Below the pieces are notes generated by a model. It saw nothing but the letters and a program-made list of their open reading frames with translations, made no database searches and had not been told where the DNA came from. This document shows, in pieces, positions 7,352-14,069 of a DNA stretch of 14,624 nucleotides. The stretch spans positions 1 to 14,624 of the forward strand of contig DHMR01000018.1 in NCBI GenBank assembly GCA_002405875.1. Reading direction: 5' to 3'. How positions within the stretch are numbered: position 1 is the stretch's first letter; each line of letters begins with the position of its first letter. A program made the position numbers and the translations under genes. The DNA is from a bacterium UBA4637 (GTDB lineage Bacteria; Bacteroidota; Bacteroidia; Bacteroidales; Bacteroidaceae).

Positions 7352-8065
7352 ATTCTCCTCACCGTCCTCGCTTAGGTCGATGTGGTTGTATTCCTTGGTC
7401 ACATCGTGAAGTTCTCCATCCTTGCATCGGTATACGATGCCTGGGAACTTGTCGAGCATAGGGATGTTGTGGGTTGTCATCAAGACGGCAGTGCCCTGTT
7501 TGGTGATATCTTTCAGAAGGCTCACGATGTTGCTGGCGGTCTCTGGGTCAAGATTGCCTGTAGGCTCGTCGGCGATGATGATCTTAGGGTTGTTCAACAG
7601 AGCGCGTGCGATGGCGATACGCTGTTGCTCTCCACCCGAAAGTTCATGAGGCATCTTGTCGATTTTTTCAATCATGCCCACCTCGTTGAGCACATCTTCG
7701 ATGCGCTTTTTTCTTGTCTTCTTGTCTTTCCAGCCTGTGGCCTTGAGCACAAACTCGAAGTTCTTGCGCACGGTACGGTCGTGGAGCAACTGGAAGTCTT
7801 GGAAGATAATGCCCAGTTCTTTGCGGAGGGCAGGTATCTCCTTGCGCTTGATGGTCTTGAGGTCACGGCCGAGAATTTCAGCTTTCTCGGTTTCTCCTTC
7901 CACAAGGTCCAACTCACAGTAGAGGGTTTTCAAGAGTGAACTCTTTCCTGAGCCGACTTTACCGATGAGATAGGTGAACTCACCCTCGTCTATATGGAAG
8001 TTGACGTTCTTCAATACGCATTTGTCAGCTTGGTATATACTGACGTTTTGATAGTCTATTAACAT
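7349..8065 (-). CDS. ftsE: FtsE-type ABC transporter ATP-binding protein
   Basis: A cytoplasmic ATPase that, with the membrane protein FtsX, controls peptidoglycan hydrolases during cell division. It has 238 residues with all ABC motifs: Walker [10 protein letters not shown] at about 35-43, Q-loop IIFQDFQLL (Gln89), signature [15 protein letters not shown] at 142-156, Walker [13 protein letters not shown] at 162-173 and the switch histidine His199 in TTHN. The [12 protein letters not shown] stretch and the ELSGGEQQR form are typical of FtsE among the MacB/LolD/FtsE group. No FtsX-like gene is in the window, so the partner must be elsewhere, as is common in Bacteroidetes. LolD- or MacB-type use remains possible. 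The gene sits inside the histidine-lysine block, 46 nt after hisIE. Confidence 0.85.
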   Translation of the reverse strand: MLIDYQNVSIYQADKCVLKNVNFHIDEGEFTYLIGKVGSGKSSLLKTLYCELDLVEGETEKAEILGRDLKTIKRKEIPALRKELGIIFQDFQLLHDRTVRKNFEFVLKATGWKDKKTRKKRIEDVLNEVGMIEKIDKMPHELSGGEQQRIAIARALLNNPKIIIADEPTGNLDPETASNIVSLLKDITKQGTAVLMTTHNIPMLDKFPGIVYRCKDGELHDVTKEYNHIDLSEDGEEN

Positions 8066-8086
8066 CTTTATCTTTTGTGTTCTTAT

Positions 8087-8122
8087 TCTATGGTTATTTC
8101 ATTTTCTATGGTTATTTCATTT
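8087..8122. repeat. perfect 18-bp tandem duplication at the hisIE stop codon
   Basis: Bases 8087-8104 and 8105-8122 are identical (plus strand TCTATGGTTATTTCATTT twice). The copy at 8105-8122 contains the last codons and stop of hisIE on minus; the other copy extends into the gap before ftsE. A recent duplication by replication slippage is the simplest reading. Confidence 0.95.
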
Positions 8123-8759
8123 CGCCTTTGCTCTTGGCAACACGGCGTTTCTTGTCCCATTCTGGGTCGTGGCGCATTTGAAGTTCCCTGGCGATATCCT
8201 CGATTCTCAAGCCCTTGCTGGTGAGCAATACGATGAGGTGATAGAGAAGGTCAGAAGACTCATAAACCAATTTTTCGTTGGTTCCGTTTGTAGCCTCAAT
8301 CATTGTCTCAACAGCTTCTTCTCCAACTTTTTGCGTCATTTTGTTCACGCCTTTCTTGAATAGGCTTGTGGTATAACTTCCTTCAGGCATTTCCTCGTGA
8401 CGTTTGTCGATGAAATCTTGCAACTCGGTGAGGAAGAGGATGGGGTTCAATTCGTTCTCTTCTCCCCAACAGGTGTCTGTGCCCTTATGGCAAGTTGGGC
8501 CATCGGGATGCACCTTGATCAATAAAGTATCGTTGTCGCAGTCGTTCTGAATGCTGACAAGGTTGAGGAAGTTGCCAGAAGTCTCGCCCTTGGTCCAAAG
8601 ACAGTTGCGCGACCGGCTCCAGAAGGTTACTTTCTTGGTTGCGAGGGTCTTATGATATGCTTCCTCGTTCATGAATCCCAACATCAAGACGTTCTTGGTG
8701 ACAGCGTCTTGGATAATCGCAGGAACAAGTCCGCCCATTTTTTCAAAATCTATTTCCAT
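8112..8759 (-). CDS. hisIE: bifunctional phosphoribosyl-AMP cyclohydrolase / phosphoribosyl-ATP pyrophosphatase
   Basis: Carries out steps 2 and 3 of histidine synthesis: the C-terminal HisE domain removes pyrophosphate from PR-ATP, and the N-terminal HisI domain opens the adenine ring of PR-AMP. In its 215 residues, HisI spans about 1-110 with FWSRSRNCLWTKGETSGN, the metal-binding NDCDND (Asp73, Asp75, Asp77) and zinc cysteines in TCHKGTDTCWG (Cys90, Cys97). HisE spans about 112-205 with LFKKGVNKMTQKVGEEAVETMIEA and the YESSDLLYHLIVLL helix. The fusion is the usual Bacteroidetes form. It follows hisF after an unusually structured 227-nt gap. Its end carries an 18-bp tandem duplication. Confidence 0.96.
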   Translation of the reverse strand: MEIDFEKMGGLVPAIIQDAVTKNVLMLGFMNEEAYHKTLATKKVTFWSRSRNCLWTKGETSGNFLNLVSIQNDCDNDTLLIKVHPDGPTCHKGTDTCWGEENELNPILFLTELQDFIDKRHEEMPEGSYTTSLFKKGVNKMTQKVGEEAVETMIEATNGTNEKLVYESSDLLYHLIVLLTSKGLRIEDIARELQMRHDPEWDKKRRVAKSKGEMK

Positions 8760-8798
8760 TTTTCTTTACAATTTATGTCTGTTCACAGCTATTACCAA

Positions 8799-8905
8799 CA
8801 AATTCTTGCTGGAGAATTTGAGCTACACTCGACCCACTTTTATTTTTTCCTCCCGAGGAAAAAATTCAAACTACGGGATGTTTTGATTTTTCCCTCCCGA
8901 GGGAA
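8799..8905. repeat. three inverted repeats phased at exactly 44 nt in the hisF-hisIE gap
   Basis: Three perfect inverted repeats. At 8799-8820, CAAATTCT and AGAATTTG have a 6-nt loop. At 8843-8864, two 10-nt arms TTTTTTCCTC and GAGGAAAAAA meet around CC. At 8890-8905, 7-nt arms TTCCCTC and GAGGGAA meet around CC. Centres lie at 8809.5, 8853.5 and 8897.5, so both spacings are 44 nt. The second and third share the core CCTCCCGAGG and resemble each other over much of a 44-nt unit; the first is unrelated in sequence. The 227-nt gap has no convincing ORF of its own. Confidence 0.75.
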
Positions 8906-8986
8906 GAGAATATGCCTCGTGACCTCGTTTGTGGACAACTGTGATATTATTTTTACTTATTTGTTCTTCAACTTTCTTTTTCTTTC

Positions 8987-9766
8987 TTACAGTCTGACGT
9001 TGATTCCTTCCCCTTTCAGATATTTCTTGAGGTCGGGGATGGCAATCTCGCCGAAGTGAAATACACTGGCAGCCAGTGCTGCGTCTGCCTTGCCTAGGGT
9101 GAAGGCATCACGGAAATGCTCCATCTTACCAGCACCGCCTGAGGCAATGATCGGGATGCTTACCTCTTCGGCTAATTGGGCGAGGGCTTCGTTGGCAAAG
9201 CCTTGTTTCACACCGTCATGGTCCATGCTGGTGAAGAGTATTTCTCCTGCTCCACGATCGGCTACTTCCTTGGCCCAGTCGAACAGTCCTAGTTCCACTC
9301 GCTCTCGTCCTCCCTTGACGTAGCAATGCCATCCATCCTCGTCATTTCGGGCATCGATGGCACACACGCATACCTGCGAGCCGTAATGGTTGGCAATCTC
9401 ATTGATGAGTCCTGGATGTCGGATGGCTGCGCTGTTGATGCTCACCTTGTCTGCACCCGCATTGAGCAGGCGTTCGACATCTTTTAGTTCGTTGATGCCA
9501 CCTCCTACCGTAAAAGGTATGTTGATTTCGGCAGCCACTCGTGACACCATGTCTGTAAAGGTCTTGCGCCCCTCAAAGCTGGCTGTGATGTCGAGAAATA
9601 CGAGTTCGTCGGCACCAGCGTCACTATATGCCTTGCCCAGCTCCACAGGGTCGCCAGCGCTCCGGAGGTTGACAAAGTTGGTGCCCTTGACAGTCTCTCC
9701 GTTCTTCACGTCGAGGCAAGGGACGATTCGCTTGGCCAAGCCTTTGCTTCTTTTCTGTTCAGTCAT
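8987..9766 (-). CDS. hisF: imidazole glycerol phosphate synthase, cyclase subunit
   Basis: A TIM-barrel enzyme that joins ammonia from HisH to PRFAR, giving imidazole glycerol phosphate and AICAR. It has 259 residues from the ATG at 9766. Catalytic acids are Asp19 ([12 protein letters not shown]) and Asp138 ([10 protein letters not shown]), matching Asp11 and Asp130 of the family. Phosphate loops VGGGI at 87-91 and [12 protein letters not shown] near the end are present. The reading frame extends to a TTG at 9775, but the ATG at 9766 is preferred; it still leaves about 8 residues more than the usual MLAKRI start. It lies 50 nt after hisA, a gap largely filled by 7-bp repeats, and forms a complex with the product of hisH two genes upstream. 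Confidence 0.96.
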   Translation of the reverse strand: MTEQKRSKGLAKRIVPCLDVKNGETVKGTNFVNLRSAGDPVELGKAYSDAGADELVFLDITASFEGRKTFTDMVSRVAAEINIPFTVGGGINELKDVERLLNAGADKVSINSAAIRHPGLINEIANHYGSQVCVCAIDARNDEDGWHCYVKGGRERVELGLFDWAKEVADRGAGEILFTSMDHDGVKQGFANEALAQLAEEVSIPIIASGGAGKMEHFRDAFTLGKADAALAASVFHFGEIAIPDLKKYLKGEGINVRL

Positions 9767-9788
9767 TCTATCCAATTCTATTGAAAAT

Positions 9789-9816
9789 TCTTCACTCTTC
9801 TTTCTTCGTTCTTCAC
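9789..9816 (-). repeat. 7-bp tandem repeat directly after the hisA stop codon
   Basis: Read on minus from the base after the hisA stop codon: GTGAAGA, ACGAAGA, AAGAAGA, GTGAAGA, then ATTTTC. Same unit family and same terminal AT-T-C as the array inside the hydrolase gene at 73-104. Confidence 0.85.
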
Positions 9817-10527
9817 TTAAATCAACTCCTCGATATGTATTCGTCTTTCATAGAAGGCCTTGCCAAAGACAACAGCAGGGATGCCTGCGGCTTCCAGTGC
9901 TCGAATGTCGTCGTTGCAGCTTACGCCGCCTGAGGCGATGAGATGGAGCTCGGGATAGGCTGCCATTACCTCTTTGTAGAGGTCTATGGCAGGACCTTGT
10001 AGGGTGCCGTCCTTGCTGATTTCCGTGCAGAGGACATTTTTCACACCTTTGTCTATGTATTGTTTGAGGAAAGGAAGAAGGTCTTCCGTCGAGTCCTCTT
10101 TCCAGCCGTTGATGGAAATTTTCCCATTTCTCACGTCGGCTCCCAAAATCAGTTTCTCTGCACCATATTTCTCCATCCATTGCATGAATAAAGGTGGATT
10201 GGTGACGGCGATGCTGCCTACAGTCACCAGGGAGGCTCCTGCTGCAAAGGCTTTCTCGATGTCCTCCTCGGTCTTGATGCCTCCGCCAAAATCTACGACG
10301 AGAGATGTCTCTGTGGTGATGGCTTTGAGAACGGCATCGTTGACGATGTGCTTGGACTTGGCACCGTCGAGGTCTACTACATGCAATCGCTTGAAGCCCA
10401 ATTCTTCAAAATGTCGGGCTACTTCCGCTGGATTGTCGTTATACACCTTCTTTTGGTTGTAATCGCCTTTGGTGAGGCGCACGCATTGCCCATGGATCAA
10501 GTCGATGGCTGGAATTAGTTCTATCAT
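9817..10527 (-). CDS. hisA: ProFAR isomerase (phosphoribosylformimino-AICAR-P isomerase)
   Basis: A TIM-barrel enzyme that opens one ribose of ProFAR by an Amadori rearrangement, giving PRFAR, the substrate of HisF/HisH. It has 236 residues, close to the family length of about 240. The catalytic pair is Asp9 in [14 protein letters not shown] and Asp131 in [11 protein letters not shown]. Phosphate-binding loops are VDFGGGI at 78-84 and IASGGVS near the end. It belongs to the same barrel family as HisF next door but has the HisA-specific start. Its ATG overlaps the hisH stop by four bases (ATGA), showing tight translational coupling with hisH. Confidence 0.96.
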   Translation of the reverse strand: MIELIPAIDLIHGQCVRLTKGDYNQKKVYNDNPAEVARHFEELGFKRLHVVDLDGAKSKHIVNDAVLKAITTETSLVVDFGGGIKTEEDIEKAFAAGASLVTVGSIAVTNPPLFMQWMEKYGAEKLILGADVRNGKISINGWKEDSTEDLLPFLKQYIDKGVKNVLCTEISKDGTLQGPAIDLYKEVMAAYPELHLIASGGVSCNDDIRALEAAGIPAVVFGKAFYERRIHIEELI

Positions 10528-11111
10528 ATCTCTAAGAAGTTTTTCAATATCTGTTCACCGACCTTTCCACTCTTCTCCGGGTGGAACTGGCAAGTGTAGA
10601 AATTATCTTTATGAAGTGACGCGCTGTAGGGGAGAATGTAATCGGCTGTGGCGATGGTCTCCTCACAGAGAGGTACATAATAACTATGTACGAAGTAAGC
10701 ATAGGGGTGCGACAATCCCTTGTAGAGATCGCTCTTCAAATCGTAGAGCTCGTTCCATCCCATGGCAGGAACTTTGTCTTCATGCTTTTGAGGCTGGAAA
10801 CGCTTTACGTCGACATCAAAAATGCCAATGCAGTCGACATCACCTTCCTCGGAATGACGACAAAGCAGTTGCTGTCCTACGCAGATGCCCAGGACGGGTT
10901 GAGTAAGATCTTTGATTACTTGATCGAGATGGTGTGCCTTCAAATATTCCATGGCTTCTCGTGCCTGACCTTGGCCAGGGAAGAGAACACGGTCTGCCTT
11001 CTGGAGCATCTCGGCATCATCCGTCAGAGTGGGATTGATGCCCAAACGCTTCATGGCATTGACTACGGAATAGATATTTCCGGCGTTGTATTTTACGATT
11101 GCTACATCCAT
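10524..11111 (-). CDS. hisH: imidazole glycerol phosphate synthase, glutamine amidotransferase subunit
   Basis: A class I glutaminase that frees ammonia and channels it through HisF. It has 195 residues. The triad is Cys77 in GICVGQQLL, His177 and Glu179 in CQFHPEKSG. The oxyanion strand region reads FPGQGQA at 44-50, where many homologues have PGVG. It is the first gene of the histidine-lysine block in this window: a Bacteroidetes -7 element lies about 50 nt upstream, and the preceding gene ends 183 nt away. It overlaps hisA by four bases. Confidence 0.95.
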   Translation of the reverse strand: MDVAIVKYNAGNIYSVVNAMKRLGINPTLTDDAEMLQKADRVLFPGQGQAREAMEYLKAHHLDQVIKDLTQPVLGICVGQQLLCRHSEEGDVDCIGIFDVDVKRFQPQKHEDKVPAMGWNELYDLKSDLYKGLSHPYAYFVHSYYVPLCEETIATADYILPYSASLHKDNFYTCQFHPEKSGKVGEQILKNFLEI

Positions 11112-11160
11112 AACCTAACGTTGTTTTTATTAAAAACTAAGCATTTTGTAGTTTACAGAT

Positions 11161-11190
11161 GCAAAGATACGTATTTTCTTTCAATCAAAA
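11161..11190 (-). promoter_or_regulatory. probable promoter of the hisH operon
   Basis: On minus, TATCTTTGC (11169-11161) matches the Bacteroidetes -7 element TAnnTTTGC exactly. The only TTTTG nearby (11190-11186) is 16 nt upstream, a little short of the usual 19-21, so the -33 box is weak. The 5' untranslated leader would be roughly 45 nt. It contains an AAACTA/TAGTTT inverted pair with a 9-nt loop. Confidence 0.7.
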
Positions 11191-11294
11191 GAAAATATTA
11201 GCAAAAAGATTACAAATAATACGATATTTCTTTCAGATAGTAAGCGCGAATTGTATAATTATTCGATTTTATCATCAGAAAATGTAATTTGAGT

Positions 11295-11828
11295 CTATTC
11301 TTCCTTACTGTCGGCCGTGCGCAATATGATGGAGGTCGCACCGATGGTAAAGAGGGTTCCGTCTTCGATGACACGTTTCTCTTTGTCGCCCAGGATAACG
11401 TTGTCGACAAAGGTTCCTGTGTAGCTAGGTCCGTCACGAAGTACGTATTTCAACTTGCCTTTCTTGTCCCGGCTCACGTTGATAACGCAATGGTTCATGT
11501 CGACACTAGGATCAACCGTCTCGATGGGGCAGTTGATACCGCTGTTCTTCATGTAGCGGCCTATCACGTTGTCACCCATGTGGAGAGGGATGACTTGCTT
11601 GTAGGCGAATACGTTTTCGATGACGACGATAGAACCCACGCCGTTCTCGTTGGCGTTCTCATCTACCTTTTCTTCTTTTCGAGTGGCCTTGAGTTTGGAT
11701 ACACCCATGCGGATGCCGAATTGCTTGTTGCAGTTAGGACACACAAATACCAAGCTTTGTCCAGCTTGGTATTTCGTTTCATCGAATGTGATATAGTTGT
11801 CACATTTAGGACAGCGTACTCTTTTCAT
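11295..11828 (-). CDS. zinc-ribbon plus FHA domain protein
   Basis: A 177-residue cytoplasmic protein that probably binds phosphothreonine partners. Residues 6-33 hold a four-cysteine zinc ribbon (CPKC, then CPNC; Cys6, 9, 30, 33). A charged linker at about 48-62 is followed by an FHA domain at about 66-170 with NVIGRYMKN, then DPSVDMNHCVINV and YTGTFVDN; these carry the conserved Gly-Arg, Ser, Asn-His and Asn-type positions. It lies 51 nt downstream of the SPOR protein gene on the same strand and is probably co-transcribed, hinting at a role in envelope or division signalling; that link is inference. No kinase or phosphatase gene is in the window. Confidence 0.85.
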   Translation of the reverse strand: MKRVRCPKCDNYITFDETKYQAGQSLVFVCPNCNKQFGIRMGVSKLKATRKEEKVDENANENGVGSIVVIENVFAYKQVIPLHMGDNVIGRYMKNSGINCPIETVDPSVDMNHCVINVSRDKKGKLKYVLRDGPSYTGTFVDNVILGDKEKRVIEDGTLFTIGATSIILRTADSKEE

Positions 11829-11848
11829 ACTTTTTCCGTACTTTTAAA

Positions 11849-11880
11849 AATTGATGACATGGGTCGGTAATTGATGGCAT
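11849..11880. repeat. 20-bp-period imperfect duplication after the SPOR gene stop
   Basis: AATTGATGACAT (11849-11860) and AATTGATGGCAT (11869-11880) match at 11 of 12 positions and are offset by exactly 20 nt. The second copy touches the stop codon of the HU/SPOR gene. They fill most of the 51-nt gap to the FHA gene. Confidence 0.7.
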
Positions 11881-12974
11881 TAGTCTGTCACTTTGGTGAC
11901 CCAGCTGTCGGAGAAAATCTCATTGTTGCGGAGTTGGTTCAAAGCCTTGTATGCTTGGCTTTCCGTCTCATAGGTGCCATACACGACCTTGACATTGGAT
12001 GGTGTGATGACAACCTTGGCGTCTTTCAAACCCTTGGCCTGAAGCATTTCCACGTAGCTGGCTGCGTTGCGTTTGGTCACACGGCTAGCTAGTACAATAC
12101 TATAATAGGGCTTGGCATTTTTAAGCTCTGCTTGTTCGCTTTCCTCAGCGTTTTTCTCCTCAGTTATCTTCATCTGACTGGCAGGGGCTTCACCTTCCTT
12201 GCTCAACTTCAATTTCTCCATGCCATTGCCTTGCACGAGTTCCTTAGGCATGATGCGAGTCAACATGCCCGTATCCACCTTGCTGGCTTGCAAGTTTGGA
12301 GTTCTCAGTGGGGTGGAGACAGCGAAGAAAGCGATGATGGCAATACAGGCAGCCGCTAAGTTGCGCAACCAGCTCTTTTTGATAAGTATAAATTCGGCGT
12401 GTTTGCTTTCTCCCTCCTCGTCGAGGTCAAAAACAGAGTTGCTCGTGCTTGTCGTCTGAGTTGCGATGCGATTGTCTACTTGTTGGGAATTTTCTTCCTG
12501 TGCAAGTTCCATGCTTGGTACGGTGTCTACCTGCACTTGGCTGTCAGCCAAGGAACTGAGAGGAAGCATGTCAAATCCTCCCAAACCGTAGAAGCTTGGA
12601 GTCAAGATTCCAGCTTCGCATGGCTCAAAGGAGTAGTTTCCATCTTCGTTCAAGTATAGAGTACCGATATTGTTGAGTTCGTATTTGCGTTCGTTTTCTA
12701 GGCGCTGACGAATCTCGGCCACTTCGTTTGCGAGGCGGTCGATAGCTTCTGGGTAACTGATGTCGTAGGCTTCTACGTAGGATTGTGCCAAAAGGGAATC
12801 GTTCATCTTCAATTGTGGATTGAAGCCAACAGTTCTCAATGGTGGCAAAAACATGTTGTCTCTGCCATCATAACGTGCATCTACGTGGTGAGCCATGAAG
12901 CCTCCGAAGTCAGGGACTATCACGCAATCGTTGCTCAGAAGTAGGATTTCAATATGTCTTTCTAGTTCATTCAC
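11880..12974 (-). CDS. HU-CCDC81 / SPOR domain membrane protein
   Basis: A 364-residue Bacteroidetes protein thought to link the cell interior to division-site peptidoglycan. N-terminal HU-like CCDC81 domains span about 1-135, opening ERHIEILLLSNDCVIVPDFG and including FNPQLKMNDSLLAQSY and a NNIGTLYLNEDGNYSF block. A disordered linker leads to one membrane helix at about 202-220 (LRNLAAACIAIIAFFAV). Then comes a periplasmic linker and a SPOR domain at about 288-362 (PYYSIVLASRVTKRNAASYVEML and VVYGTYETESQAYKALNQLR), which binds denuded glycan. The start is GTG at 12974: an upstream TTG at 13010 lies in the -33 box, and no ATG precedes the conserved first helix. The mRNA may be almost leaderless. 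Confidence 0.85.
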   Translation of the reverse strand: MNELERHIEILLLSNDCVIVPDFGGFMAHHVDARYDGRDNMFLPPLRTVGFNPQLKMNDSLLAQSYVEAYDISYPEAIDRLANEVAEIRQRLENERKYELNNIGTLYLNEDGNYSFEPCEAGILTPSFYGLGGFDMLPLSSLADSQVQVDTVPSMELAQEENSQQVDNRIATQTTSTSNSVFDLDEEGESKHAEFILIKKSWLRNLAAACIAIIAFFAVSTPLRTPNLQASKVDTGMLTRIMPKELVQGNGMEKLKLSKEGEAPASQMKITEEKNAEESEQAELKNAKPYYSIVLASRVTKRNAASYVEMLQAKGLKDAKVVITPSNVKVVYGTYETESQAYKALNQLRNNEIFSDSWVTKVTD

Positions 12975-12978
12975 GAGT

Positions 12979-13010
12979 GCAAAGGTAGTGAAAAATCTTA
13001 AATTGACCAA
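12979..13010 (-). promoter_or_regulatory. promoter of the HU/SPOR-FHA operon
   Basis: On minus, TTG at 13010-13008, a 20-nt spacer, then TACCTTTGC at 12987-12979, matching the Bacteroidetes -33/-7 pattern. The -7 box ends only 4 nt before the GTG start, so the transcript would begin at or next to the start codon. It also shows that the TTG at 13010 is not a start codon. Confidence 0.8.
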
Positions 13011-13058
13011 TTATTTTAAGGAAAAAAAATACTTCAAGTTATAAATAGTTGAAAATAT

Positions 13059-13090
13059 TTTGTCATATCGCAAAAATGTATTATCTTTGC
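13059..13090 (+). promoter_or_regulatory. promoter of the lipoprotein gene
   Basis: TTTG at 13059-13062, a 19-nt spacer, then TATCTTTGC at 13082-13090: an exact Bacteroidetes-type promoter. Transcription would start near 13095-13097. It faces away from the HU/SPOR promoter, with about 48 nt between the two -33 boxes, leaving room for a shared regulator. Confidence 0.85.
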
Positions 13091-13113
13091 ATAATAAATT
13101 AATGTGTAAAGAA

Positions 13114-13959
13114 ATGAAACACAAAAATACAGATATTCACGGCTTGTTATCGCACATGAAAAGTCATACCTGCATGATGGCTTTCCTATGTGGACTTACT
13201 GTCCTTGTCAGTTGTGGTAAAAAGCCAAATCCTGCTGATGCTCCTCAGGAGGATGTCCATGCGAAAGAACTCTTCCAGGGAATTTGGCTCAATGAGGACG
13301 ATGAGAATGTGGCGTTCCGTGTCAAGGGTGATACCATCTATTATCCTGACTCGACAAGCCAGCCGGTATATTTTTATATCTATTCGGACACTCTTGTCAT
13401 GAAGGGCGTCAACGAGGTGAAGTATCCGATTGTCAAGCAAGCGGCTCATCTCTTTGAGTTTAAGAGTCAAAGTGGTGATGTTATCAAGTTGGTCAAGACT
13501 TCGGACAAGACATATTTGAAGCCTTTCCAACAAGAGAAAACGGTTGCTCTCAACCAAAACACCTTGATTAAGCGTGATACGATCGTCAGTTGGGCTGCGG
13601 AAAAGTATCATCTGTACGTTCAGGTCAATCCGACTTCCTATAAGGTGTTCAAGAGTTCTTTCAACGATGATGGGGTGCAAGTAGACAATGTCTATTACGA
13701 CAACATTGTCAACTTGAATGTGTTCCATGGCGCATCCAAAGTCTTTTCTCGTGATTTCCATAAGAAGGACTTCGACAAGAAAGTTCCATCTTCTTTCCTG
13801 GAGCAAGCTATTTTGAGCGATTTGGTGTTTGAGCACATGGATAAGGATGGCATTCATTATTTGGCAATCTTGGCGATGCCTGATAGTTCTTTGAGTTATC
13901 AAGTCAAAGTGACGATTTCGTTTGCAGGTAAACTTCATATCCAATCGGTAGGAGCCTAA
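13114..13959 (+). CDS. lipoprotein of unknown function
   Basis: A 281-residue envelope lipoprotein. Counting from the ATG at 13114, a hydrophobic stretch (about 20-33) ends in the lipobox LVSC; Cys34 would be acylated. The residues after it (GKKPNP) lack the acidic surface-export signal of some Bacteroidetes lipoproteins, so a periplasm-facing location is likelier. The mature part has a beta-rich first half (ELFQGIWLNEDDENVAFRVK, then SDTLVMKG) and a second half with AAEKYHLYVQVNPTSYKVF. It may belong to a Bacteroidetes DUF lipoprotein family (DUF4738-like), which I cannot confirm. Other starts are ATG 13102 and ATG 13156; the last gives a tighter signal peptide. The open frame back to 13060 overlaps the promoter and is not used. 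A terminator follows. Confidence 0.8.
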   Translation: MKHKNTDIHGLLSHMKSHTCMMAFLCGLTVLVSCGKKPNPADAPQEDVHAKELFQGIWLNEDDENVAFRVKGDTIYYPDSTSQPVYFYIYSDTLVMKGVNEVKYPIVKQAAHLFEFKSQSGDVIKLVKTSDKTYLKPFQQEKTVALNQNTLIKRDTIVSWAAEKYHLYVQVNPTSYKVFKSSFNDDGVQVDNVYYDNIVNLNVFHGASKVFSRDFHKKDFDKKVPSSFLEQAILSDLVFEHMDKDGIHYLAILAMPDSSLSYQVKVTISFAGKLHIQSVGA

Positions 13960-13990
13960 TCAATCTATGGAGAAGGTAATCAATCCATAG
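13957..13990. repeat. 20-bp-period imperfect duplication at the lipoprotein stop codon
   Basis: TAATCAATCTATGG (13957-13970, beginning with the stop codon TAA) is repeated as TAATCAATCCATAG (13977-13990), 12 of 14 identical, offset 20 nt. CTATGG and CCATAG within the pair are also complementary and could form a small stem before the terminator. Confidence 0.75.
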
Positions 13991-14003
13991 GGGGTAAGTT
14001 AAC

Positions 14004-14053
14004 AAAAAAGACTCGCTCATCATCCTTGCCGATGATGAGCGAGTCTTTTTTTT
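14004..14053. terminator. bidirectional intrinsic terminator
   Basis: A perfect 21-bp inverted repeat (14004-14024 with 14031-14051) around the 6-nt loop CTTGCC. The GC-containing core AGACTCGCTCATCATC is flanked by an A run on the left and eight T on the right. It therefore gives a stem plus U tract in both directions, ending the lipoprotein gene on plus and the decarboxylase gene on minus. Confidence 0.95.
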
Positions 14054-14069
14054 GTTGTTCTGTTGTGGA

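Noticed and set aside
8799..8905. CRISPR array
   Set aside because: Only three units, the repeats are not identical (the first shares no arm sequence), and no cas gene is near.
8966..8986. 7-mer repeat after hisF
   Set aside because: The bases after the stop are purine-rich and can be cut into 7-mers, but the units do not match one another well enough to claim a repeat.
11112..11160. Histidine leader-peptide attenuator before hisH
   Set aside because: The leader is about 50 nt with no run of histidine codons and no terminator with a U tract; only a weak 6-bp stem is present.
12975..13010. Longer SPOR protein start at TTG (13010)
   Set aside because: The TTG is the -33 box of the gene's own promoter and the extra residues do not belong to the HU-CCDC81 domain.
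13060..13113. Longer lipoprotein start at a TTG (13060)
   Set aside because: That codon lies in the -33 box and the following codons run through the -7 box, so they cannot be translated from this promoter.
13186..13944. Long minus-strand open frame inside the lipoprotein gene
   Set aside because: The plus-strand gene has promoter, lipobox and terminator; the antisense frame has none of these and no recognisable motif.
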